A stretch of DNA of 21,085 nt from JAVBLD01 sp031553705 (GTDB taxonomy: Bacteria; Bacteroidota; Bacteroidia; Bacteroidales; Marinifilaceae), in the NCBI GenBank assembly GCA_031553705.1, contig JAVBLD010000050.1, forward strand, positions 1 to 21,085, written 5' to 3'. Below, in pieces: positions 1-5,973 of the stretch. A model generated the notes under the pieces. It saw nothing but the letters and a program-made list of their open reading frames with translations, was not told the DNA's origin and ran no database searches. Made by a program: the position numbers and the translations under genes. The number at the start of each line of letters is the position of its first letter. Positions within the stretch are counted from its first letter, which is position 1.

Positions 1-1
1 T

Positions 2-44
2 CGTTACCATTTTTTCGAGCCGTTTGGGTAACGATTCGGTAACG
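2..44. repeat. GGTAACG repeat cluster
   Basis: The heptamer GGTAACG occurs at 27-33 and 38-44, exactly 11 bp apart (about one helical turn). An inverted copy, CGTTACC, lies at 2-8. Such phased short repeats suit a DNA-binding protein, either an operator or arm-type sites of another recombinase. The cluster lies outside the tRNA-linked element and the window edge cuts off its context, so the role is unknown. Confidence 0.4.
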
Positions 45-103
45 GTTGACTGTCCAAATTTGGCCTTTTTTCGTCCTCAAAATGTCTTTGGCGGGTAAAG
101 AAA

Positions 104-135
104 AAGTCCCGTAAAACCTTAATTTTACGGGACTT
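104..135 (-). terminator. Rho-independent terminator, probably the original tRNA-Ser terminator
   Basis: A perfect 13-bp inverted repeat (AAGTCCCGTAAAA at 104-116, TTTTACGGGACTT at 123-135) has a 6-nt loop and gives a U-rich tail on the minus strand. It lies about 36 bp beyond the left copy of the tRNA-Ser 3' end. If the element at 171-5317 were removed, this hairpin would sit just downstream of the tRNA, so it is probably the native tRNA terminator displaced by the insertion. Confidence 0.7.
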
Positions 136-170
136 GTCTGAATTTGTCTGTGTTCTGTCCGAACATCTCA

Positions 171-183
171 GCGGAGAGAGAGG
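171..183. repeat. Putative left attachment core
   Basis: The sequence gcggagagagagg matches 12 of 13 bases of the tRNA-Ser 3' end at 5305-5317; the mismatch is at 181. A direct repeat of the tRNA acceptor end at the far side of an integrase-bearing element is the expected trace of site-specific integration. Confidence 0.65.
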
Positions 184-240
184 ATTTTGTGCCTTTCCCT
201 AATCGCCTTATAGTCAATACGTGTAAATTCCGATTTCAGA

Positions 241-258
241 TATGTTAGCGAATTTGCA
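241..258. repeat. 18-bp direct repeat, left copy
   Basis: TATGTTAGCGAATTTGCA matches 5182-5199 at 17 of 18 positions in the same orientation. It lies 58 bp inside the left att core. It may be an integrase arm-type site, or an alternative element boundary of the kind used by IntDOT-type recombinases, whose core ends in TTTGC. Confidence 0.6.
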
Positions 259-300
259 TCCCCGTTTTTGCGGCCTGCTACTCAGCATTTCATATCGGTA

Positions 301-330
301 CAAAGGTAGCGATATTCTTTTGAAAAACAA
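301..330 (-). promoter_or_regulatory. Outward-facing promoter at the element left end
   Basis: On the minus strand, TTG (328-330), 19 bp and TACCTTTG (301-308) match the Bacteroidota promoter consensus. Transcription would start near 294 and run left across the att core towards the terminator at 104-135. I see no ORF of note in that interval. In the excised circle the same transcript would run into the right end of the element, towards the terminator at 5249-5281 and then the integrase. Confidence 0.6.
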
Positions 331-370
331 AGGGTAATTAGTCATAACCAGACCGACTAAGTGGACTGTT

Positions 371-412
371 AAAAACGCTTAATCGACTAATTTATAGCGA
401 TTAAGCGTTTTT
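371..412. terminator. Bidirectional terminator hairpin
   Basis: A perfect 15-bp inverted repeat (371-385 with 398-412) has a 12-nt loop, with A-runs on the left arm and T-runs on the right. The plus strand continues with further Ts, and the minus strand also ends in a T-run. It lies about 105 bp downstream of the SH3b gene on the minus strand and probably ends the cargo operon, separating it from the outward promoter at 301-330. Confidence 0.7.
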
Positions 413-516
413 ATTTTTCTCTCCGCGACCGCACCACGACCGCAAGTCGGTGTTTCTGCAGAAAATTATGCGAACTATTCTTCTTCTAAGCACAAGTTTT
501 ACTGCCATAAACCTCG

Positions 517-1221
517 TTAGCAAGCTTCGTTTGCCTTGGCATAACGAATTACCCCATTTACAACAGAGAGACAAATCATATACACTTCCCCACCGTCGCC
601 ACAACTGATCTGGATATACAGTTCCCCTGCAGGGCCGATATATACAGCCATACCCGGGTTAAAATAATCCTTGATGTGGTCGATGGGTAACGATTTCTTT
701 TTACCGTCCTGATATAAAGTCAGACTCGATATTTCCTTATTGGAATAACCGTCTTTATCGCCGTAAAACCCCTTTTTGAACACGCCATCAACCGTGTGAT
801 AATCTTCTATTTTATGCCCCTTTGGATCGAAGTCACTTAAACTCAGTATAATGCGAAATTTATCATTACCACAGACCAGTCGATTACCGTCTTTTTCTCC
901 CACAAGTACCGGCAACATTTCTAACGGTAAGGCGTTTGGTTTATACACATACCCCACCATTGGCCCCATATCTTTGCATACCGGAATCCAGTTTGGGGGA
1001 TAATGTTTAAACTGCAACGTATCGTTGAAGCAGAAATAGCGTGCATCGAAAAAAAGTTCATATTTCTCAATCCGACCCACAATCCGCGAGTTTGCAGTCG
1101 GTTTCTCACGGATATTAAGATAGCCGTCAGTATCGTCGATTATATAAGAATAATAATCCTCACCCTGGGCGTTGGCCAAAGCAGGGATAAGTAGCAAACA
1201 CAAAAGCAAGCATTTTTTCAT
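517..1221 (-). CDS. Secreted SH3b-domain protein (element cargo)
   Basis: This 234-residue protein begins with a clear signal peptide (residues 1-18, MKKCLLLC start, hydrophobic core, ANA|Q cleavage site), so it is probably periplasmic or exported. No lipobox is visible. Residues ~25-90 resemble a bacterial SH3 domain: the segment at 33-51 contains GYLNIREKP, the usual SH3b signature. The remaining ~140 residues are not recognised, and there is no obvious enzymatic motif. SH3b domains usually bind peptidoglycan or peptides, so an envelope role is likely, but the partner is unknown. The gene starts 23 bp after the end of the DUF1493/membrane reading frame, so the two probably form an operon. 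The terminator at 371-412 follows. It may be an accessory or immunity-type gene, but nothing in the sequence proves that. Confidence 0.85.
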   Translation of the reverse strand: MKKCLLLCLLLIPALANAQGEDYYSYIIDDTDGYLNIREKPTANSRIVGRIEKYELFFDARYFCFNDTLQFKHYPPNWIPVCKDMGPMVGYVYKPNALPLEMLPVLVGEKDGNRLVCGNDKFRIILSLSDFDPKGHKIEDYHTVDGVFKKGFYGDKDGYSNKEISSLTLYQDGKKKSLPIDHIKDYFNPGMAVYIGPAGELYIQISCGDGGEVYMICLSVVNGVIRYAKANEAC

Positions 1222-1244
1222 AACGTATCTATTATTTCAGGTAG

Positions 1245-1737
1245 TCATAGTTGTAGGGCCAAAATCATAGTCCCTAGTATCGAAACGATGAAAAACAGCA
1301 CCGTGATGACTGCGGAGAGGAAGCTGTCGCCTCTGAGGGTAGGTTGTTCGTCCACGATCCCTCGCCACTTGCCGCCGTGCATCAGTGCAAAGTAGTTGAA
1401 CGTGAATATCACCGCCGTCAGTCCGAGAATCATCGCCCCCCGGTCGATCCACTCCTGTGGGTTGTGTTTCAACAGCAGGTCTGCTACCACGCATGATGGC
1501 ATTAAAAACCCAAAGCACAGCATAAAGTACGCCCCGGTCTGCTTCGCAGGGGAAATGGGCTGTGAAATCGAACCCGGTCAGCGACACCCCGAACATCTTC
1601 CGGTATTTGTTCAACAGTTCGTCCGCATCGTCGCCCGATATTCCCATATCCTCATACAAATCGCTCTGCGGGGTGATTTCCTCCCCGCCGCAATAGTATT
1701 CATTGAGCAATTCAAGTAGCCGGTCGTCGATCTTCAT
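1245..1737 (-). pseudogene. DUF1493-like protein with membrane tail, split by a one-base frame change
   Basis: Two overlapping frames look like one gene. From the ATG at 1737, residues 1-67 (MKIDDRLLELLNEYYCGG start, then DLYEDMGISGDDADELL) resemble DUF1493-type small helical proteins. After ADRG this frame becomes non-protein-like and runs on to 1237. The neighbouring frame continues sensibly as AYFMLCFGFLMPSC, includes two hydrophobic segments (AMILGLTAVIFTFNYFAL and AVITVLFFIVSILGTMI) and stops at 1245. Removing one base from the C4 run at 1532-1535 joins them into a product of about 163 residues. Alternatively the second frame could start at its own ATG (1523) as a separate 92-residue membrane protein. 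A TTG codon at 1764 would extend the first frame but overlaps the probable promoter. Function unknown. Confidence 0.6.
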
Positions 1738-1761
1738 TATGCCTCTTGCGTAATTCAGTTC

Positions 1762-1769
1762 CAAATATA
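1762..1769 (-). promoter_or_regulatory. Probable -7 element of the cargo operon
   Basis: TATATTTG on the minus strand is a perfect TAnnTTTG match 25 bp upstream of the ATG at 1737. No good TTG lies 19-20 bp further upstream, so the promoter is only partly supported. It favours 1737 over the TTG codon at 1764 as the start. Confidence 0.5.
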
Positions 1770-1907
1770 ATCACAATTAGCCAGATACGCCGCTGCGGGC
1801 GGGAAAATTTGCATCCTGCCACCGGAGAGCCGCCGGGGGACGATTGCCAGACTGCCCCTTTCCCGTGGTAGCAGACCAAAATTGGATTAAAACGAACCGT
1901 GCAGGGC

Positions 1908-1943
1908 TTGCCGAAGGCAACCGACCGCAGGTCGGCCACGGCC
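1908..1943. other. Cluster of short hairpins after the mob gene
   Basis: Three adjacent palindromes occur between the mob stop and the cargo promoter: TTGCC-gaa-GGCAA (1908-1920), CCGACC-gca-GGTCGG (1921-1935) and GGCC-ac-GGCC (1934-1943). There is no T-run, so it is not a standard terminator. A GTG-started 96-codon frame crosses this segment but lacks protein-like features, and I do not call it. It could be a structured RNA or a protein-binding site. Confidence 0.4.
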
Positions 1944-1991
1944 TTGCTCGGCTCGTTTGAATCCGAAATCTTCGCGGACACGGGCAAGGGG

Positions 1992-2381
1992 TTACACCCC
2001 ACGACCTCTGGATGGAGTTTGGGCAGGTTTGATGCCTAATTTTTGTTGTAGTTCGTCGAATTTTTGTTTGAACCATTGGATAATATCCGTGCCATTAATG
2101 GTAAGGCGGAAGTGCCCAGAGCCGTCGGGGTGCTTATCGATTTGGGCGGTGGAGCGCTCGGTCGGGAACCTCTTTTTATGTTCAGCGGAATACAGCTCGC
2201 CCGAGAAACGGACGGGCTGCATATGGATTAGCTCCACGACCATGGGATCGGGAAAACCTACCGTCTTGCAATACCCGGCCATTTCTACCAGTTGCGGGAT
2301 GTCGGGGAACCACTTGCCGATGCCCTCTATCTGCTGTCGATGGTTGGTCTTGGCGGTCTTCTGCTCGGCCTGTTCGTTTCG
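1992..2381 (-). pseudogene. Out-of-frame C-terminal part of the MobV relaxase
   Basis: This frame reads EQAEQKTAKTNHRQQIEG, then GIGKWFPDIPQLVEMAGYC, and ends in IKPAQTPSRGRGV before the TAA at 1992. It continues the coiled-coil of the relaxase next door without a break in sense. One extra base in the T4 run at 2382-2385 (A-run on the coding strand) would restore a single frame from 3490 to 1992, about 499 residues. As written, this segment lacks a start of its own except the ATG at 2282. It may be a real deletion, a base-calling error in a homopolymer, or a frameshift during translation. Confidence 0.75.
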
Positions 2382-3490
2382 TTTTCATGGGCTTTAGTTA
2401 GCCGCTCGGTGTCGGCCTGGTGGTCGTAGCGCAGGGTGCCGATTTGTCGGTCTTTTTTCTCTAACTGTTCCTTTAAACTCTCGTTATTGGCCTTCAGGTC
2501 GGCAATTTCTTGTTGTTGGCGCTCGATTTTGGACGAGCCTAATGCCGAGCTTACCCCGTTGAAAAATTTACTTCCGGCCTCGGCCGCCGTGTTTTTGAAT
2601 TTCTCGCCCATTAGTTTGCCTTTCTCGCGGGATAGCTCTTCGCGGGTGTCGGTTAACTTGGTTTCAGTTTGCTTTTGCCCCGCCTCGGCCTGCTCCGCTT
2701 TGGCGAGGGCCTGCCTGGTGCGGGATTGGGCTTGTTGGGCCGTTTGCTCCAGTTCCATTACTTCCTGCCGCCGGGCCTCTTTGGACTCAATCAACTGCTC
2801 CGTTTCATTGACTATCGCCTGGTTATTAGCCACGATGTTGCGGTAATACTCGATATTGGTAATGTGACGGGCCTCAGAGCCGGCGATGCCCCGTTGCAGG
2901 CCGTATTTACCCATCGCCTCGGCGTAGGTGTCCTGATATTGCTTTAGCTTGGGCCGGGCCATCACGTCGTCGGCGCAGAGGCGGGAAGCGTCGGTTTTCT
3001 TTTTGCGGTACTGTTTCTTGTTCGGGTCGGCGGGTTTGACCTTTTCGCTGGCAGCCTTGCGCCGCTCTCCTGTGACGATAGGAACAACTGTTGCGTGTAT
3101 GTGCGGGGTGGTTTCGTCCATGTGCAGAACGGCCGACACCACATTGGCCTCGCCGTAGGTCTTTCGCAACCACGCGAGATTATCCTCGCACCATCGGTCG
3201 AGTTTGCCAGCCGCCTCTATTCGGTACATATCCTCGGGCGTGCCCGACAGCATTACCCTCAAGGCGCGGACTTGGTTTGTGCCGATCTTGCGGGTCAATC
3301 CGGCGGTGTCGAGGCGGTGCTGGATTGCTTGCGTTCGGTTATCCACCCCGGCCGGAAATTCTATTAACTCCCGGTTTAGGTGAGTGCGCTCCTTATCTGC
3401 GTTTGCGGGGTCTATGGTGCGTTCGATATGGGCTGTCATGCCCGCATCGTTCCCCGTCACTTTATCTATATGCAATACTACAAAACCCAT
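2327..3490 (-). CDS. mob: MobV-family relaxase (mobilization protein)
   Basis: This is a Pre/Mob (MobV) relaxase, which nicks oriT and leads the transferred strand into the recipient. The N-terminal domain (residues ~1-210) carries the family's histidine motif at 123-132 (H123, DETTPHIH, with H130 and H132 as probable metal ligands) and the conserved N-terminal block with THLNREL at residues 36-42. Residues ~230-350 are a long charged coiled-coil. The catalytic domain is complete in this 387-residue frame. The last ~20 residues, rich in Arg and Pro, look like out-of-frame sequence; the natural C-terminus lies in the adjacent frame down to 1992. The gene lies downstream of the integrase, separated by the candidate oriT, as expected for a small mobilizable element. 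The relaxase domain may still be functional. Confidence 0.9.
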   Translation of the reverse strand: MGFVVLHIDKVTGNDAGMTAHIERTIDPANADKERTHLNRELIEFPAGVDNRTQAIQHRLDTAGLTRKIGTNQVRALRVMLSGTPEDMYRIEAAGKLDRWCEDNLAWLRKTYGEANVVSAVLHMDETTPHIHATVVPIVTGERRKAASEKVKPADPNKKQYRKKKTDASRLCADDVMARPKLKQYQDTYAEAMGKYGLQRGIAGSEARHITNIEYYRNIVANNQAIVNETEQLIESKEARRQEVMELEQTAQQAQSRTRQALAKAEQAEAGQKQTETKLTDTREELSREKGKLMGEKFKNTAAEAGSKFFNGVSSALGSSKIERQQQEIADLKANNESLKEQLEKKDRQIGTLRYDHQADTERLTKAHENETNRPSRRPPRPTIDSR

Positions 3491-3518
3491 AACTATACGA
3501 TTTATGATTAGTATTTGG

Positions 3519-3649
3519 GGCGGCCGCAGTCGCGGCCGCCGGGGGTGTCCAGAGGGGTTTACCCCTCGGCTTATTAGGGCATTTTTAGCTTCGTCACAGA
3601 CGTTGCGTTAAAAAAATGCCCTAATAAGCTATGGCTTTTGTGAAAAGCC
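3519..3649. other. Candidate oriT / structured int-mob intergenic region
   Basis: Four inverted repeats sit between the integrase stop and the mob start: GCGGCCGC-agtc-GCGGCCGC (3520-3539); AGGGG-ttta-CCCCT (3552-3566); a perfect 18-bp repeat 3569-3586 / 3612-3629 around a 25-nt loop; and GGCTTTT-gtg-AAAAGCC (3633-3649). MobV relaxases usually nick at a hairpin upstream of their own gene, so this is the best place for oriT. The large hairpin has A/T runs facing its loop and might also act as a terminator for int. The nick site cannot be assigned from the sequence alone. Confidence 0.55.
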
Positions 3650-3678
3650 GGGGGAACGGACGGGGATTTGGGGCCGGT

Positions 3679-5052
3679 TTAGCTTACCCGGCCGGGGCGT
3701 GGTTGGGGCTGAATTGCGGGAGCCGGAATGGGGGTGGGGATTTCGGTTGGATTTTCGACCGCCGAGGCTGGTCCCAAGGTCGTGGCGGTAGCCGGGCTTG
3801 CCGACTCCGCCGGGACTTCGGGGGCGGTTGGCTTGCCGCCGAACTTACCATTGACGATTGCCATGTCCCGCATGATGCTTTTGTCAAGGACGCGGGCATA
3901 GTGGCGGGTCATCTTAGTATCGGAGTGGCCAAGCATCTTCGCCACATTTTCGATGGAAACGCCATTGGCCAGCGCGACCGAGGTTGCAAACGAGTGCCTG
4001 CCTGTATGTGTCGTGAGATGCTTCTTTATCCCGCATATATCGGCCAGCTCGGCGAGGTAGGCGTTCATCTTCTGATTGCAGAGGGCGGGTAATAAGACTC
4101 CTTTGGCGAGACAGCCGGGATGATCTTTATAACGGTCAAGGATTCCCTTCGCTGGGTCAAGTAGTGGTATGTTGCACATATTCTTGGTCTTCTGTCGTTT
4201 CTTGCGAATCCATAACGCTCCGTTGTTGTCCCTGACGATATGTTCCTCTTTCAAACCCTTCATATCCGCGAATGAAAGTCCTGTAAAACAACAAAATATG
4301 AAAGCATCCCGTACCTGTGCCAACCGCTCTATTTCTATCCGCTTGTCGATAATCGTCTTTATCTCGTGGTCTTCCAGGAAATCACGATCTACCTCTTCCA
4401 ATTTGAAGCGGATATTGACAAAAGGGTCTTTCGTGATATGCCCATTAGCAAGGGCAATGCGGATAATCTTTCCGAAATTTTTGAGGTACTTGACCGCCGA
4501 GTTATGGCAGCACTTGCGCTCGGCCTTGAGGTAAAACTCGTAGTCTGTGATGAATTTGTGGTCTACGTCCGCGACAGGGATGTCTTTTAGCTTGTAGGCA
4601 TAGTTGAGGAAAGCCGCCGTGTGCTTGTAGGAAGTTTCGTAGCGCTCGACCGTGCCGGGGGCCATACCATTGCCTGCCAGCTTGCTGCATTTCTCGTTAT
4701 GCTCCCGGAACAAGTCCATTAGCATAATTATAGGCTTCGCGTTCTTGCCGAGGTACTTCTCTACGACCTTTTGAGCCGAGATAACTTCCCGGTCTAACTC
4801 CATTTCCCGGTAAATCTGCATGACCCGCGCCCGGATGGTGTCGATGCGAGCATTCAACTCGTAGTCCTTACGGGTGTTACCCGCAGACTTACCCGCCGCC
4901 GCGTTCCACTTTTTGGGCTCTACTTTGAGATTGACCGAGGTAACGACCCGCTGGCCATTAATGGTAACGCGCATCACAATAGGGACTTCGCCGTTTTTGG
5001 CGATGCGTGTTTTCTGCACGTAAAAGTTGATGTTGAAGGTGTTTCGTTCCAT
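3679..5052 (-). CDS. int: Tyrosine recombinase (integrase) of the element
   Basis: This 457-residue integrase should excise and insert the element at the tRNA-Ser end. Residues ~1-90 form the arm-binding domain typical of Bacteroides elements (FYVQKTRIAKNGEVPI, NLKVEPKKWN). Residues ~105-205 form the SAM-like core-binding domain, and ~225-395 the catalytic domain. Visible catalytic residues are H349 and R352 in HTGRH, H376 in LGHSD and the nucleophile Y385 in TRHYARV, with a lysine near K288. The first catalytic arginine is replaced by Ser260 (FTGLSFADMK), as I recall for IntDOT. A Pro/Ala-rich tail of ~55 residues follows the tyrosine, which is longer than usual. The gene lies 253 bp from the tRNA and reads away from it. 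A well-formed promoter lies 26 bp upstream, with no strong ribosome binding site. Confidence 0.95.
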   Translation of the reverse strand: MERNTFNINFYVQKTRIAKNGEVPIVMRVTINGQRVVTSVNLKVEPKKWNAAAGKSAGNTRKDYELNARIDTIRARVMQIYREMELDREVISAQKVVEKYLGKNAKPIIMLMDLFREHNEKCSKLAGNGMAPGTVERYETSYKHTAAFLNYAYKLKDIPVADVDHKFITDYEFYLKAERKCCHNSAVKYLKNFGKIIRIALANGHITKDPFVNIRFKLEEVDRDFLEDHEIKTIIDKRIEIERLAQVRDAFIFCCFTGLSFADMKGLKEEHIVRDNNGALWIRKKRQKTKNMCNIPLLDPAKGILDRYKDHPGCLAKGVLLPALCNQKMNAYLAELADICGIKKHLTTHTGRHSFATSVALANGVSIENVAKMLGHSDTKMTRHYARVLDKSIMRDMAIVNGKFGGKPTAPEVPAESASPATATTLGPASAVENPTEIPTPIPAPAIQPQPRPGRVS

Positions 5053-5078
5053 ACGTTTAAACCATTTTAAGGATTAGA

Positions 5079-5108
5079 CAAACGTATGAAATACTGGCGT
5101 GAACTCAA
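5079..5108 (-). promoter_or_regulatory. Integrase promoter
   Basis: TTG (5106-5108), 19 bp and TACGTTTG (5079-5086) on the minus strand match the Bacteroidota consensus exactly. The -7 element ends 26 bp before the integrase ATG. Confidence 0.75.
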
Positions 5109-5155
5109 CTACGCAAAATGGAGCAAAACGCAGGAAAAGACGCACTTACGCTTTA

Positions 5156-5193
5156 ATCGCTAACAAATCCGCTACTAAATTTATGTTAGCGAT
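5156..5193. repeat. Inverted repeat upstream of int (possible arm or regulatory site)
   Basis: ATCGCTAACA (5156-5165) and TGTTAGCGAT (5184-5193) form a perfect 10-bp inverted repeat with an 18-bp spacer. It sits 48 bp upstream of the integrase promoter. The right half is part of the 18-bp direct repeat shared with 241-258. Suitable as integrase or excisionase arm sites, or as an operator for int. Confidence 0.5.
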
Positions 5194-5199
5194 TTTGCA
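5182..5199. repeat. 18-bp direct repeat, right copy
   Basis: TATGTTAGCGATTTTGCA differs from 241-258 at one base only and has the same orientation. It lies 106 bp inside the right att core. See the left copy for the alternative reading as element ends. Confidence 0.6.
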
Positions 5200-5248
5200 G
5201 GTTTTAACCCCTCTAAAACGCACTATTTTGCTACCCGGCCGGAAATGA

Positions 5249-5281
5249 AAAACGCCGTATTCGTCTGAAATACGGCGTTTT
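5249..5281 (-). terminator. Terminator immediately downstream of tRNA-Ser
   Basis: A perfect 13-bp stem (AAAACGCCGTATT 5249-5261, AATACGGCGTTTT 5269-5281) with a 7-nt loop ends in UUUUU on the minus strand. It lies 24 nt after the tRNA 3' end. If the element's edge is the tRNA end, this terminator belongs to the element. It would end tRNA transcription and keep it out of the integrase. Confidence 0.85.
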
Positions 5282-5304
5282 ACTCAATATTGCTATGTTG
5301 CTTT

Positions 5305-5393
<89 letters not shown>

Positions 5394-5409
5394 TTCGTCA
5401 TTGCGAGGA

Positions 5410-5439
5410 CAAAAGTAGCGCCTTTTTTGGAAGATGCAA
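5410..5439 (-). promoter_or_regulatory. tRNA-Ser promoter
   Basis: TTG (5437-5439), 19 bp and TACTTTTG (5410-5417) on the minus strand fit the Bacteroidota consensus. Transcription would start about 10 nt before the tRNA 5' end. Confidence 0.8.
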
Positions 5440-5492
5440 ATTTTTGTTCTCTTTTTTTATTTATTATAGCTATCTGTTCTGCTAAATGATTC

Positions 5493-5948
5493 TTATTTCG
5501 GAGATAAAGGCGGTTCTTTCTTCAATTTTTCAAACAGTTGTCTGTGAAACTTACGTTCTGTCCAATCCAGTTTATATACTTTAGAGGCCGGAAGAATTTT
5601 CATTATTCTGGCATAATAGTCCTTTTTGACATTTATCATATTTTGTTCCGCTACCAACAGCTCATTTACCTTTTTCCGATAATCCTCCTCCCTGAGACCT
5701 TTGGCGTCGTCCTTTGTCTCTATGACATTTTTACGTATGGAAACCTCGATATCGCCTATTTTCTTTCGCATCTCATTATACAAAGGCCAGAATGCAGCTG
5801 CCTCCTCCGGTGTCAGATCTAACTGTTGTGTAAAAAACGCCACTTTCTGCGCCTCGAATTCTTTGCGTTTTTCTTCACTCAATTTACCATCCTGGGCATA
5901 ACCTGCAAAACCCTTACATAGTATCAATAGCAATAAAATATTTTTCAT
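5493..5948 (-). CDS. Spy/CpxP-like periplasmic protein of an ECF sigma operon
   Basis: This 151-residue protein has a signal peptide (residues 1-18, MKNILLLLILCKGFAGYA then Q) and a small, charged, all-helical mature domain. The segment LDLTPEEAAAFWPLYNEMRKK (residues 43-63) resembles the helical LTxxQ-type region of Spy/CpxP proteins. Bacteroidota genomes often place such a protein last in an ECF sigma/anti-sigma operon, where it is annotated as a sensor of ECF sigma factor. It may act as a periplasmic chaperone or stress sensor that feeds back on the sigma factor; this is inferred from family and context. I chose the ATG at 5948 because it starts the signal peptide. The upstream in-frame Met at 6008 would overlap the anti-sigma gene and add a poor leader. 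Gap to the anti-sigma stop is 25 bp. Confidence 0.85.
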   Translation of the reverse strand: MKNILLLLILCKGFAGYAQDGKLSEEKRKEFEAQKVAFFTQQLDLTPEEAAAFWPLYNEMRKKIGDIEVSIRKNVIETKDDAKGLREEDYRKKVNELLVAEQNMINVKKDYYARIMKILPASKVYKLDWTERKFHRQLFEKLKKEPPLSPK

Positions 5949-5973
5949 ATTATTTTTCTTTATTACATGAATG

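Noticed and set aside
1..130. Open minus-strand frame without a start (contains TKKGQIWTVNRYRIV) running off the left edge
   Set aside because: It passes through the 104-135 terminator hairpin, has no start codon and no family resemblance.
401..604. Minus-strand 67-codon frame overlapping the SH3b gene end
   Set aside because: It overlaps the well-supported SH3b gene and starts with an Arg/Trp-rich run; no supporting signal.
1712..2002. Minus-strand GTG-started frame of 96 codons between mob and the cargo
   Set aside because: It overlaps the mob stop suggestively but crosses the hairpin cluster and overlaps the DUF1493 start and its promoter. There is no convincing protein signature.
2366..2390. 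Programmed -1 frameshift in the mob gene
   Set aside because: The in-frame bases do not form a standard X XXY YYZ slippery heptamer; a one-base deletion in the A-run is simpler.
1957..2397. Plus-strand open frame of 146 codons opposite the mob C-terminus
   Set aside because: Cys/Ser/Pro-rich, antisense to the conserved mob tail, no family resemblance.
3091..3492. Plus-strand open frame of 133 codons opposite the relaxase
   Set aside because: Antisense to a well-supported gene, with no recognisable protein features.
3631..4092. Plus-strand open frame of 153 codons opposite the integrase 3' end
   Set aside because: It is Gly/Arg-rich, overlaps the integrase in antisense and follows from the high G+C of that region.
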